From DYTH01 sp964552725 (GTDB lineage Bacteria > Desulfobacterota > Syntrophia > Syntrophales > UBA5619), in NCBI GenBank assembly GCA_964552725.1, contig CAZKHU010000011.1, positions 1 to 45,737 on the forward strand: a stretch of DNA of 45,737 nucleotides, in the 5' to 3' direction. The position numbers and the translations under genes are program-made. The notes beneath the pieces are model-generated. The model saw only the letters and a program-made list of their open reading frames with translations, did no database searches and was not told the origin of the DNA. The number at the start of each line of letters is the position of its first letter. The stretch's first letter is position 1. Of the stretch, positions 32,733-41,939 are shown one piece after another.

Positions 32733-33949
32733 ATGAAATACTGACGCTTAAAAAATTATTGGAAAATTTTAACGCATCGACTGATTCCCTCAAGCGCTCA
32801 TATGCCGATCTTGAGGCAAAATTTACCAATATCAATACCGAGTTGGAAAAAAAGAACGTAGACCTTGAGCATTCAGTCTCCGAAAAGGAGGAAATTAAAA
32901 ATTATCTTCAAAACATCCTTGAAAGTTTGACGGACGGGGTTATAGTCACCGACGTTGACGGCAAAGTCCAGCGTATTAACAGGGCTGCCGGAATATTCGC
33001 AGAGATGGAGGAACGCGCTGCCAAGGGGAGGCATGTCAGCGCCGTCCTGGAGCTTCCAGAAGCTGAGCAAAAAAAGGGCCGCTCATTTTCTGAATATTTA
33101 TCGATGATATCCAGAAATAAAATCAGGCTGAAAGGCAGATCAATAGAAATTTTCAGCTCGCCGCTTGCCACGAGAAATAACGAGGCGCTAGGCAATGTGC
33201 TGGTGCTTCATGATGTTACCCGGATGGAACGACTTGAGGAGATGGCGAAAAGGAACGAAAAATTTGCACTTATGGCGGCAATGGCCGCCTACATTGCCGA
33301 GGAAATCAGAAACCCGCTTGGCAGCATTGAGCTCTTTACGGGGTTGCTGATGAAGGATTTAACGGGGCAAAAGGATCGGCAGAGGCTTGAGCAGATTGAG
33401 ACGGCGGTCAGGAAGATGGATTACAAAATAGCCAATCTGCTTATGTTTACTCAAACAAAAGTTCCCGATATGAGAAAGGTAAATATTAATGAAATGCTGA
33501 AAGAGGCGCTGTCCTTTGCGGAGTACATTGCCTCTCAGGGCAACATTGCGATCGATTGCCGCTTTACCGAAAGCGAACCAAGCGTTGTCGGTGATGTGGA
33601 AATGCTCAAGCAGTTGTTTCTTAACGTTATTCTCAACTCCATTCAGGCGATGCCCGAGGGCGGCAAGCTGCAGATAGAGACCAGACTCTTTCAGGAGAGC
33701 AACGCCGTCGGAGCAGCCGCCTATTACCTGGAAATAATTTTTGAGGATAACGGGTGCGGCATTCCTGAAGCGGATATGTCGAAAATATTTGATCCTTTTT
33801 TCAGCACAAAGGAAGGCAGATCAGGCCTTGGGTTGACCATTGTTCATAATATTGTTTATCTTCACAGGGGAACTGTGCATGTAGAAAGGGCGGAGGGCGG
33901 TGGAACTGTTGTAACAGTGCTGCTTCCTTACGATGTTCGGCCGCATTGA
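32729..33949 (+). CDS. flrB: FlrB-like PAS sensor kinase lacking the phospho-accepting His
   Basis: 406-residue cytoplasmic protein with no membrane segment. In order: an N-terminal coiled coil (about 1-60), a PAS domain (about 62-165, LTDGVIVTDVDGKVQRIN), an H-box region, and a HATPase domain with N box LNVILNSIQAMP, DNGCGIP, FDPFFSTKEG and GLGLTIV. In the H-box, AEEIRNPLGSIELF, Glu191 (GAG at 33299-33301) replaces the His of the usual AHEIRNPLG. His codons differ from GAG at two bases, so a single sequencing error is unlikely. It precedes the FlrC-like regulator by 171 bases and overlaps the SPOR-TPR gene. Confidence 0.88.
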   Translation: MNEILTLKKLLENFNASTDSLKRSYADLEAKFTNINTELEKKNVDLEHSVSEKEEIKNYLQNILESLTDGVIVTDVDGKVQRINRAAGIFAEMEERAAKGRHVSAVLELPEAEQKKGRSFSEYLSMISRNKIRLKGRSIEIFSSPLATRNNEALGNVLVLHDVTRMERLEEMAKRNEKFALMAAMAAYIAEEIRNPLGSIELFTGLLMKDLTGQKDRQRLEQIETAVRKMDYKIANLLMFTQTKVPDMRKVNINEMLKEALSFAEYIASQGNIAIDCRFTESEPSVVGDVEMLKQLFLNVILNSIQAMPEGGKLQIETRLFQESNAVGAAAYYLEIIFEDNGCGIPEADMSKIFDPFFSTKEGRSGLGLTIVHNIVYLHRGTVHVERAEGGGTVVTVLLPYDVRPH

Positions 33950-34120
33950 GCACTGCCAATATTTTGGCGAAGCGTTCAAGGCCCGCATAATGCACGGGTG
34001 ATGGGAGCGTTGAATTTCCGTGTTTTCTGTAATTGCGGGGTGTGCAGCGCCGCGGCGGCGAAAATTGAGAAGGAAAAATCAGGCCCCTGGGGATTATCGA
34101 TAACTGTAATTCTACGATAG

Positions 34121-35494
34121 GTGGAGATGCAACGGATTCTTGTAGTTGATGATGATTTTGCAATGAGGACTGCGCTTGCCGAGTCTCTGGAAAGCTGTGG
34201 TTTCGACGTTGAAATGGCTGAAGACGGCGCTGTTGCCGTCAAAAAATTCCGCAAATCAGGGTTTTCCCTTGTGATAACCGATCTGAGGATGCCGAAGATG
34301 ACCGGCGTTGATGTGCTGCGTGCGGTAAAAAAGATAGGCCCCGATATCCCGGTTATTATTATTTCAGCCTATGGCACTGTTCAAGATGCCGTTGAGGCCA
34401 TGAAGTATGGAGCGGCGGAGTTTCTGCTGAAGCCCTTTTCCCTCGAAGAACTTGAAACTAAGGTAAGAAATGTCTTGAGGGCCGACGGGCAAACAGAAAT
34501 TGCCGGCGGGCAGAACCCGGAGGAAAGCCAGAATTGGGAGATAATAACGCAAAATGAGCGAATCAAGGCCATTCTGGGGATGCTGAAGAGCGTTGCCAAG
34601 AGTAAATCGACTGTCCTTATTTACGGGGAAAGCGGTACAGGCAAGGAATTGTTCGCACGGTACATCTATACCAACAGCGACCGGGGTAAAGAGCCTTTTG
34701 TCGCCGTCAACTGCGCTGCAATACCTCACAACCTTCTTGAAAGCGAGATGTTTGGCTATGAGAAAGGCGCCTTCACCGGCGCCCTGCAGCGGACCCCGGG
34801 AAAATTCGAGCTGGCAAGCGGCGGGACACTGCTTCTGGACGAGATCAGCGAAATGGACATGGGGCTTCAGGCGAAGCTGCTGCGGGTTCTGCAGGAATCG
34901 GAAGTTGACCGGGTAGGGGGAAGGGCGCCTGTTCCTGTCGATGTCCGGATTATTGCAACGACAAACTCAGACTTGCTGGAGCGTGTCCGTGAAAAGACCT
35001 TTCGCCATGATTTGTACTATCGGTTGAATGTAATCCCGGTAAAGATACCTCCCCTGCGCGAAAGAGGGGACGACATTAAAATTCTTATTGATTACTTTCT
35101 TAAGAAAAACAGTAAAATAAACAAGAAGCCCCGCCCGGAACTCGCAAAAGAGGCGCTGGCGGTTATGCTTTCGTACCAATGGCCGGGCAATGTGAGGGAA
35201 CTTGAAAACACGATTGAACGGGCCTTTCTGGTCAGTGCGGACGGCGTTATAAGAGCGGAAAATCTTTATTTGGACAATAACAGTGGAGACGAAATAAGGT
35301 CATTGCCGGGAAAAAACGGAGCAGGAGGCGTTGTTTCGGGCGGCACCATCAGCGATATGGAAAAGAAGCTTATCTTCGACACACTCAAAGCCGTTGCCGG
35401 AAACAAGGCCGAAGCGGCAAAGATATTGGGCGTAAGCATAAGAACAATCCGCAACAAACTTCATGAGTATGGAGAAGCGGGCAGTGATGACTGA
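34121..35494 (+). CDS. flrC: FlrC/FleR-like sigma-54-dependent response regulator
   Basis: 457-residue NtrC-class activator of sigma-54 promoters. The receiver domain has the acid pocket D10-D12, phospho-acceptor D54 in VITDLRMPKMTG and Lys in LLKPFS. The AAA+ domain has Walker A GESGTGKE (169-176) and the sigma-54 contact loop GAFTGA (216-221). The C-terminal Fis-type helix-turn-helix is NKAEAAKILGVSIRTIRNKL. The start is uncertain: GTG at 34121, directly after an in-frame stop, or ATG at 34127. It is the likely activator of the -24/-12 promoters before flgB and fliK. Confidence 0.93.
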   Translation: MEMQRILVVDDDFAMRTALAESLESCGFDVEMAEDGAVAVKKFRKSGFSLVITDLRMPKMTGVDVLRAVKKIGPDIPVIIISAYGTVQDAVEAMKYGAAEFLLKPFSLEELETKVRNVLRADGQTEIAGGQNPEESQNWEIITQNERIKAILGMLKSVAKSKSTVLIYGESGTGKELFARYIYTNSDRGKEPFVAVNCAAIPHNLLESEMFGYEKGAFTGALQRTPGKFELASGGTLLLDEISEMDMGLQAKLLRVLQESEVDRVGGRAPVPVDVRIIATTNSDLLERVREKTFRHDLYYRLNVIPVKIPPLRERGDDIKILIDYFLKKNSKINKKPRPELAKEALAVMLSYQWPGNVRELENTIERAFLVSADGVIRAENLYLDNNSGDEIRSLPGKNGAGGVVSGGTISDMEKKLIFDTLKAVAGNKAEAAKILGVSIRTIRNKLHEYGEAGSDD

Positions 35495-35630
35495 AGACGT
35501 AGACTGACTGTTCATAAAAAGGCGATGGAGGCCTTGCAACGGGGAATTTTTTTCCTCATTAGAAAGTTGTTTGAGCTGTTATTTATTCCAGAAAAGACGA
35601 CTTATACGTGGCAGGCTGATTGGCGGATGA

Positions 35631-35646
35631 TGGCATATTGATTGCA
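35631..35646 (+). promoter_or_regulatory. Sigma-54 promoter of the flgB operon
   Basis: TGGCATATTGATTGCA matches the TGGCAYRNNNNTTGCW consensus at every defined position. It lies 30 bases before the flgB ATG, with AGGAGG (35663-35668) between. The upstream 130 bases would hold activator-binding sites. Confidence 0.88.
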
Positions 35647-35675
35647 TATACTGACGAGCAAGAGGAGGAAGGACG

Positions 35676-36056
35676 ATGAACGGACTTTTTGGCAATACGA
35701 TCGATCTTTTGTCGAACATGCTCGATTTCCGGGCCGAACGGCATAAGACAATCTCTTCCAATATAGCAAATATTGACACCCCGGGTTACAAGCCGTCGTC
35801 GCTTGATTTTAAGGAGAATCTTGACGGGATAATGAATGAAGGCAAAGCGCTGGAAATGACGACGACGCACCCCCGGCACATGAAAACAGGAAGCGGGAAA
35901 GGCAGTGACTTTCAGATTTCCCAGTCGGGCGACAAGGTGGACATTGATAAAGAAATGGCGGATCTGGCTGAAAACAATATTATGTATAACCTGGACGTGG
36001 AGATGCTGGCCAGAAAGTTTCGCGGGATCAACACGGTTTTGAAGGAGACAAAGTAG
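35676..36056 (+). CDS. flgB: Flagellar basal-body rod protein FlgB
   Basis: 126-residue proximal rod subunit exported by the flagellar type III system. The N-terminus has the rod-family signature SSNIANIDTPGYKPSSLDF and the C-terminus MLARKFRGINTVLKE, helices that pack in the axial structure. First gene after the sigma-54 promoter; the stop is one base before flgC. Confidence 0.95.
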   Translation: MNGLFGNTIDLLSNMLDFRAERHKTISSNIANIDTPGYKPSSLDFKENLDGIMNEGKALEMTTTHPRHMKTGSGKGSDFQISQSGDKVDIDKEMADLAENNIMYNLDVEMLARKFRGINTVLKETK

Positions 36057-36057
36057 G

Positions 36058-36480
36058 ATGGATTTTTCGGCGTCTTTTAAAATTTGCAGCTCCGGGCTCC
36101 GGGCGCAGCGTGCCAGAATGGATGTAATAACGAGCAATATTGCCAATGCGGAAACGACGCGCACCGCGGAAGGGGGGCCGTATAAAAAGAAAACCGCCGT
36201 TCTTTCGTCGGAACCCCTGGCCAACAGTTTTGGGGAAGCCCTCAATAACGCGGCAATGGCTGTGAAGGTGGAAAAAATCGAGGAAGACAGCGGTGTGCGG
36301 ATGATTTATGACCCGAAGCACCCCGATGCCAATCCGGATGGATACGTCGCAAAACCGGACATAAATTTGATGATGGAGATGGCGGAAATGATCACGGCCA
36401 GCCGAAATTACGAGGCATGCGTTACGGCGTTTGACGCGACGAAGAACATGACTTTGAAGGCCCTTGATATTGGCAAATAA
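36058..36480 (+). CDS. flgC: Flagellar basal-body rod protein FlgC
   Basis: 140-residue rod protein with the N-terminal SGLRAQRARMDVITSNIANAET signature and the C-terminal MITASRNYEACVTAFDATK helix typical of FlgC. It starts one base after flgB ends. Confidence 0.95.
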   Translation: MDFSASFKICSSGLRAQRARMDVITSNIANAETTRTAEGGPYKKKTAVLSSEPLANSFGEALNNAAMAVKVEKIEEDSGVRMIYDPKHPDANPDGYVAKPDINLMMEMAEMITASRNYEACVTAFDATKNMTLKALDIGK

Positions 36481-36522
36481 TAAGGGACGGAAATCAATAA
36501 ACAAGGCAAAAAGGGGTGATTT

Positions 36523-36828
36523 ATGACGGAGATGATTATAAGGGGCGGCGATTTGATGCCGCCGGGATTTGACAATGTTAAGCCGCCGACGGATAAACAA
36601 GCGGGGGGCAAGGATTTTTCTCAGGTTCTTAATGAGGCTGTTCAGGGGATTAATCAACTCCAGCAAAACGCCGATGCAGCGATTGCCAATGTGCAGTTGG
36701 ACAACACGGCAAGCGTTCATGAGGCCTTGATCGCTCTGGAGAAAGCGGATATCTCTTTTCGCGCCATGATGCAGGTGAGGAACAAGATTCTGGAAGCCTA
36801 TCAGGAGGTTATGAGAACCCAGGTTTAG
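36523..36828 (+). CDS. fliE: Flagellar hook-basal body protein FliE
   Basis: 101-residue MS ring-rod junction protein. The C-terminal region VHEALIALEKADISFRAMMQ and RNKILEAYQEVMRTQV is diagnostic. The N-terminus is less conserved, as in the family. Context flgB-flgC-fliE-fliF is the standard order. Confidence 0.95.
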   Translation: MTEMIIRGGDLMPPGFDNVKPPTDKQAGGKDFSQVLNEAVQGINQLQQNADAAIANVQLDNTASVHEALIALEKADISFRAMMQVRNKILEAYQEVMRTQV

Positions 36829-36870
36829 AAAGGGGATGTCGTAGCGGACAGCGGCAAGGCCTGCATTTGA

Positions 36871-38436
36871 TTGGACAAAAAGATGGAACAGTTTTTGGAA
36901 TTCTTGTCGAAATTAAAGGATGTGTTTGCCGCCTTCTCGCCGGCGAAGAAGATCTCGCTGCTGGCGGTAACCGTAATTGCTCTGGCCAGCATAGGTTTTA
37001 TTGTTTACTATAGCGGGCAGGTGGATTACCGCGTGCTTTTTTCCAATCTTTCCAATGAGGATGCCGGCGGCATAGTAAGTAAGCTCCAGGAAAAGAAGGT
37101 CCCCTACCGGATAGCTCCGGGGGGAGACGCGATATCCGTCCCCGCTGAAAGGGTCGCCGAATTGAGGCTGGAAATGGCGACCGCCGGTTTGCCCCAGGGA
37201 GGGGGTGTCGGATTTGAGATCTTTGATCAAAAGTCCTTCGGGAGTTCGGAATTTGAGCAGCAGATAAACTACCGGCGGGCCCTTCAGGGAGAGTTGACCC
37301 GTACAATCAACAGCCTGGAAGAGATACAGCAAAGCAGGGTTCATCTTGCCCTTCCCAGGGATTCGCTTTTTATTGAACAGCAAAAGAAGGCAACCGCCTC
37401 TGTTACCATTAAATTAAAACCCGGGAAGTCGCTTCGTTCCTTGCAGGTGGAGGGCATAGCTCATCTGGTTGCAAGCAGTGTCGAGGGGATGAATGCCGAA
37501 GACGTTATAATTGTCGACAGCAAGGGGAATGTCCTTTCCCGGATGTCTTCTGATTCAAAAATAGCGAAAATGTCATCGGCCCAGATTGATTATCAGAGGT
37601 CCGCCGAAAAGGAAATGGTCTCGCGCATTCAGTCGCTTCTGGAGAATGTTGTGGGCAAGGGCAAGGCGGTAGTTAGGGTTTCCGCCGATATGGATTTCAG
37701 CGTTACCGAGCAAACGGAAGAAAAATATGATCCCGAGTCGCCCGTGGTGCGAAGCGTCAAAAGAATGACTGATAAAACTGCGGCGCCGACAAAAGCCGCT
37801 GCGGATTCCAGTACTCAGGCTCAGGAGCATGACAAAGCGGACGAAACGATAAATTATGAAATAAACAGGGTAGTCAGCAAAACGGTTCTCCCTGTGGGGG
37901 TCGTTAAAAAACTCTCCGTGGCTGTCCTGATTGACGGCATTTATGCAAAAAATGATAAGGGCGTCGAGGTTTACCAACCGCGTTCCCCGAAGGATATCGA
38001 CTCTCTGGCAGGACTGGTGCAAAAGTCTCTGGGGATAAACGCTGCGCGCGGCGATCAGATTGTCGTTACCGAAATGCCATTCAGTAAGGTTGATCTGGCT
38101 GGTGATCTGCCGGCGCCCTCAACCTGGCGGGAAAAATTTTCCTTCTTCTTGCCGCTGATCAAGTATCTGCTGGCATTCGTCGCTGTTATTGTCCTGATCA
38201 TGTTTTTTGTCAGGCCGCTCCTCAAGGAGGTTATGACAAGAGATATTTCTCGATCGATCGGTGAGCTGAGACGAATGGCTGTCGGGAACGCCTCTGTCGA
38301 GGATACCGTAAATATTTCCACTTTTTCGGAGGCCGGCGGCGAACCAAGGGAGGTATCTGACCGTGATATTGCAAAGAGGCTCGCCGAGGAAGATGCCAAA
38401 AAATTTGCCGAGATACTCAAAACATGGCTCAAATGA
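36871..38436 (+). CDS. fliF: Flagellar M-ring protein FliF
   Basis: 521-residue protein that forms the MS ring. TM1 is near 27-48 (SLLAVTVIALASIGFIVYY); the periplasmic ring-building domains contain VDYRVLFSNLSNEDAGGIV and RRALQGELTRTINSLE; TM2 is near 425-447; and the cytoplasmic C-terminus ends AKKFAEILKTWLK, the FliG-binding tail. The start is TTG at 36871, immediately after an in-frame TGA, or ATG at 36883; neither has a strong ribosome-binding site. Confidence 0.95.
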   Translation: MDKKMEQFLEFLSKLKDVFAAFSPAKKISLLAVTVIALASIGFIVYYSGQVDYRVLFSNLSNEDAGGIVSKLQEKKVPYRIAPGGDAISVPAERVAELRLEMATAGLPQGGGVGFEIFDQKSFGSSEFEQQINYRRALQGELTRTINSLEEIQQSRVHLALPRDSLFIEQQKKATASVTIKLKPGKSLRSLQVEGIAHLVASSVEGMNAEDVIIVDSKGNVLSRMSSDSKIAKMSSAQIDYQRSAEKEMVSRIQSLLENVVGKGKAVVRVSADMDFSVTEQTEEKYDPESPVVRSVKRMTDKTAAPTKAAADSSTQAQEHDKADETINYEINRVVSKTVLPVGVVKKLSVAVLIDGIYAKNDKGVEVYQPRSPKDIDSLAGLVQKSLGINAARGDQIVVTEMPFSKVDLAGDLPAPSTWREKFSFFLPLIKYLLAFVAVIVLIMFFVRPLLKEVMTRDISRSIGELRRMAVGNASVEDTVNISTFSEAGGEPREVSDRDIAKRLAEEDAKKFAEILKTWLK

Positions 38437-38477
38437 GCAGGGCTTAAGAAGCTTTATTTTCAAGGGAATACGGGTTT

Positions 38478-39473
38478 ATGAATGATGAAGAAAAAGCGGC
38501 GATATTGCTTCTTTCCCTGGATGAGGATTTGGCCTCAAGGGTCATGAAGAATCTGCGTCCTGCGGATATAAAAAGGCTGGGCAGGCAGATGAGTAAAATG
38601 ACCAATGTCTCCGCAAACACTGTTAATGCGGTGGCCAGTGAATTTTGCGGAATAGCGAAGGAACAGTGGCATGGATTGGCCGTCAGCTCGGAAACATCGA
38701 AGAATATTGTAAAGAAGGCGCTTGGAGAGCAGGATTCCCAACAGATATTGAGCGATATTGCCAGTGACCGGGATTCGGAAAACCCGATTCTTGAGAAATT
38801 GAGGGATGTTGATCCCAAAATGCTGGCGGAATTCACAAAAACGGAGCATCCTCAGACGATTGCCCTGATTATGGCCCATCTGCGCCCCGAGCAGGCGGCG
38901 GAAATGCTGGATTGCTATTCGCAGTCGCTCCAGTGCGAGATAACCAGGAGAATGGCGACGCTCAAGGGGGTGCCTTATGAATTCATCGAAGAGGTTGCAA
39001 ATACGCTTGAAAAGGAGATAACCACAGGCGCAAAAAGCGACCGAAAGCTCGGCGGGGCCCGTTTCATAGGAGAGATACTGAACAAGATGGGACGCGCCAG
39101 TGAAAGCGCTATTATTTCGGCCCTCGATGAGATTGAACCCGAGATTGCGTCCGAGGTTCGTAATTTTATGTTCAGTTTTGAGGATGTCCTGAAACTCGAT
39201 GACAAAAGCGTCCAGGAGGTGTTGCGCGAGATCAGCTCTGAGGATCTTTCTCACGCGCTGAAACTGACTGATGAAAATATGAGAGACAAGATTTACCGCA
39301 ATATGTCCAAACGGGCGGCGGAAATGCTCAAGGAAGAAATTCAGATGATGCCCCCGATAAGGCTTTCGGAAGTGGAAGCCAGTCAGCGGAGAATAGTTGA
39401 AGCAACAAAGAGACTGGAAGAAGAAGGGAAGATAGTTATCCAGCGGGGGGGGACAGAGGATGCCTTCGTCTGA
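38478..39473 (+). CDS. fliG: Flagellar motor switch protein FliG
   Basis: 331-residue rotor protein linking the MS ring to the C ring and interacting with MotA. It has the N-terminal FliF-binding part (EKAAILLLSLDEDLA), the middle EHPQTIALIMAHLRPEQAAEML motif, and the C-terminal torque helix region with FSFEDVLKLDDKSVQEVLRE. The last 14 bases overlap the fliH start. Confidence 0.96.
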   Translation: MNDEEKAAILLLSLDEDLASRVMKNLRPADIKRLGRQMSKMTNVSANTVNAVASEFCGIAKEQWHGLAVSSETSKNIVKKALGEQDSQQILSDIASDRDSENPILEKLRDVDPKMLAEFTKTEHPQTIALIMAHLRPEQAAEMLDCYSQSLQCEITRRMATLKGVPYEFIEEVANTLEKEITTGAKSDRKLGGARFIGEILNKMGRASESAIISALDEIEPEIASEVRNFMFSFEDVLKLDDKSVQEVLREISSEDLSHALKLTDENMRDKIYRNMSKRAAEMLKEEIQMMPPIRLSEVEASQRRIVEATKRLEEEGKIVIQRGGTEDAFV

Positions 39474-40122
39474 TACAATAATTAAAGCAAAGAATGTAAG
39501 ATTGCTGCGAGGGACTCCGGATGCTTCTTCACTGATTTCAGAAAACAGGATTCTGAAAGAGAACGGCCGTCGGTCGCAGCCATCAGGGATGAACGTCCCC
39601 GGGGCGGAACAGGAAAAATGGTTAAAGATAATCAATACCGTTAAAAAAGAGGCTTACGAAAAAGGTTTTGCGGACGGTGTGGAATTAAAAAGGAAGGAAC
39701 TTTTCAATGCGGTTGCGGCAATGTCGGCGGCAGTGAAGGAGATTGGAGCGCTTAAAAAAAAGTTTTATGCGGAAAATGAAAAAGAGGTGCTGCAACTGGC
39801 GCTTGCTGTGGCCCGGAAGGTGATTCATACGGAAGTGACTGCAGGCACAGGCAGCGATGTTGTGCTGGCCGTCCTGAGAGATGCAGTGAAAGAAATTGCC
39901 AATGAAGATGGTTTGAAGGTGCGTTTAAATCCCGAGGATCTGCGCTTCATTATGGAGATTAGAAATGAGCTTTCCAGGGAAAACGCCGCCTTCAAAAATG
40001 CAGTTTTTGAAGGTGATCCGGGAATAAAAAAGGGTGGCGTTGTGCTGGAGACGGAGCACCTGGAGGTGGATGCCAATTTGGATCACCAGTTTGATAAACT
40101 ACGTGAATCATTCAGAATATAA
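39460..40122 (+). CDS. fliH: Flagellar assembly protein FliH
   Basis: 220-residue regulator of the export ATPase FliI. It has a central coiled coil with EAYEKGFADGVELKRKEL and a C-terminal FliH/HrpE-type domain (LQLALAVARKVIHTEV, RLNPEDLRFI, GVVLETEHLEVDANLDHQFDKL). It overlaps fliG and stands just before fliI. Confidence 0.93.
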   Translation: MPSSDTIIKAKNVRLLRGTPDASSLISENRILKENGRRSQPSGMNVPGAEQEKWLKIINTVKKEAYEKGFADGVELKRKELFNAVAAMSAAVKEIGALKKKFYAENEKEVLQLALAVARKVIHTEVTAGTGSDVVLAVLRDAVKEIANEDGLKVRLNPEDLRFIMEIRNELSRENAAFKNAVFEGDPGIKKGGVVLETEHLEVDANLDHQFDKLRESFRI

Positions 40123-40149
40123 CAGTAGGTTCTCTCAAGAAAAAAGGCT

Positions 40150-41493
40150 ATGCGCTCAACTCAACTTGACTTTGCAAAGTACCACCGCCTTCTCGAACAG
40201 ATCAATTTAATTACAACAAGCGGGAAGGTAAGCGAGATTACCGGGCTTATGGTGGAAGGCTATGGAACATCCGTTTCCATTGGCGATACGTGTCGGATAT
40301 ATTCGAATGGCAAGGAAGGTTTTGTAACCGCTGAAGTTGTCGGGTTCAGACATGGAAAGGTCCTGATGATGCCCCTTGAAAGCATGCAGGGGCTTGGACC
40401 GGGTTGCAAGATAATGTTTATGGGCAGAAAGGCGACGACCATGGTCGGCAGTCAGCTCCTGGGCCGGGTGATCGATGGTCTGGGGATGCCGATTGACGGC
40501 AAGGGCGTCATTCATTTTGAGGATGAATATCCGATCTATGCTGAACCAATCAATCCTCTGCTCCGGGATAGAATATCGGCGCCGATGGACCTGGGAATAA
40601 GGGCGATCAATGGGATCTTTACCTGCGGCAAGGGCCAGCGAATGGGCATTTTTGCCGGCTCCGGAGTAGGCAAGAGCGTTACTATGGGAATGATTGCCCA
40701 GGATAGCAAAGCCGACGTAAATGTGATAGGCCTGATCGGGGAAAGGGGGCGGGAGGTTCGTGAATTTCTGGAAAAGAACCTTGGCGTGGAGGGTCTCGCA
40801 AAATCGGTAGTCGTGGTTTCCGCTTCCGACATGCATCCGTTGATCCGCATGCGGGCTGCCTACGTGGCCACAACTATCGCTGAATATTTCAGAGACAGGG
40901 GGGCGAATGTCCTTTTGATAATGGATTCCCTGACCCGTTTTGCAATGGCGCAAAGGGAAGTGGGGCTTGCCGTTGGGGAGCCTCCGACGACCAAGGGTTA
41001 TACCCCGTCCATCTTCAGCATTCTTCCGAAACTCCTGGAGCGTTGTGGAAGTATCGAAAATAAGGGCAGCATTACCGGTCTTTATACGGTTCTTGTGGAA
41101 GGTGATGATTTCAACGAACCGATCTCCGACGCGGCGAGGTCCATTCTTGACGGACACATTGCTTTATCGAGGGAACTGGCCAACAAGAATCACTATCCTG
41201 CCATTGATCCCCTGCAAAGCATCAGCAGGGCAATGGTGGATGTTGTCGACAGCGAACACAGGGAACGGGCAGGCAAAATTTTGAATATCCTGGCAACATA
41301 TAAAAAAGCCGAGGATCTGATAAATATCGGCGCCTATGTCAAGGGAAGCAATCCGGAGATAGATTATGCCATAAGCATGATCGGCAGGGTCAACGCCTTT
41401 TTGAAACAGGATATCCATGAAATCGTCGATTTTGAAAGCTCAAAAAGGGAATTGTTCGCCCTTTTTGAGCCTTCCTCCCTCTATATCAGGTAA
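40150..41493 (+). CDS. fliI: Flagellum-specific ATPase FliI
   Basis: 447-residue ATPase of the flagellar type III export apparatus. It has Walker A GSGVGKS (170-176) and Walker B LLIMDSLTRFAMAQRE. The signature EPPTTKGYTPSIFSILPKLLERCG and the C-terminal YKKAEDLINIGAYVKGSN fit FliI rather than F1 beta. It works with FliH and FliJ encoded on either side. Confidence 0.97.
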   Translation: MRSTQLDFAKYHRLLEQINLITTSGKVSEITGLMVEGYGTSVSIGDTCRIYSNGKEGFVTAEVVGFRHGKVLMMPLESMQGLGPGCKIMFMGRKATTMVGSQLLGRVIDGLGMPIDGKGVIHFEDEYPIYAEPINPLLRDRISAPMDLGIRAINGIFTCGKGQRMGIFAGSGVGKSVTMGMIAQDSKADVNVIGLIGERGREVREFLEKNLGVEGLAKSVVVVSASDMHPLIRMRAAYVATTIAEYFRDRGANVLLIMDSLTRFAMAQREVGLAVGEPPTTKGYTPSIFSILPKLLERCGSIENKGSITGLYTVLVEGDDFNEPISDAARSILDGHIALSRELANKNHYPAIDPLQSISRAMVDVVDSEHRERAGKILNILATYKKAEDLINIGAYVKGSNPEIDYAISMIGRVNAFLKQDIHEIVDFESSKRELFALFEPSSLYIR

Positions 41494-41498
41494 AGGCC

Positions 41499-41939
41499 AT
41501 GTTTGCGTTCAATCTCCAACCGGTGCTTAATTACCGTAAAACCATGGAAGAAAAAAAACTTGCCGAATTTGCCGACAGGCAAAGGAAACTGGCTGAGGAA
41601 AAGGAACTGCTGCAAGGCATCTGCGAGGAGAAGCGGCAAATCACAGAGCAGTTGAAAAACATTCAGCAGGGTACGTTTTATGCGGCCGATGTTTCTTTTT
41701 CTCTGGCCTATGTCGGAGTTCTTAACGAAAAAGAGATTGCCCAGCAGAAGGTGGTTGTCCGGGTTGCGGCAGAGGTGGAACAGCTTAGAAAAGAGCTGCT
41801 GGAAAAAGTAAAAGACAGAAAAATGATCGATATTATTAAAGAACACAAACTCGTGGAATTTAAGATCGGCATTGCCTCCCTTGAGCGCAAGGCCATCGAG
41901 GAGACAGCCATTCAAGCCTTCGTTAGAAAGAATAAATGA
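41499..41939 (+). CDS. fliJ: Flagellar export protein FliJ
   Basis: 146-residue coiled-coil protein starting FAFNLQPVLNYRKTMEEKKLAE, the usual FliJ opening, and ending in Lys-rich helices (IDIIKEHKLVEF). It acts as an escort and stalk in the export ATPase. Identified by start, coiled-coil nature and position between fliI and the MotE-like gene, whose ATG overlaps its stop. Confidence 0.9.
   Translation: MFAFNLQPVLNYRKTMEEKKLAEFADRQRKLAEEKELLQGICEEKRQITEQLKNIQQGTFYAADVSFSLAYVGVLNEKEIAQQKVVVRVAAEVEQLRKELLEKVKDRKMIDIIKEHKLVEFKIGIASLERKAIEETAIQAFVRKNK

Noticed and set aside
35609..35625. A second TGGCA...TTGG element 22 bases upstream of the flgB promoter
   Set aside because: The -12 half lacks TTGC, so it fails the sigma-54 consensus; the perfect site at 35631 explains the promoter.
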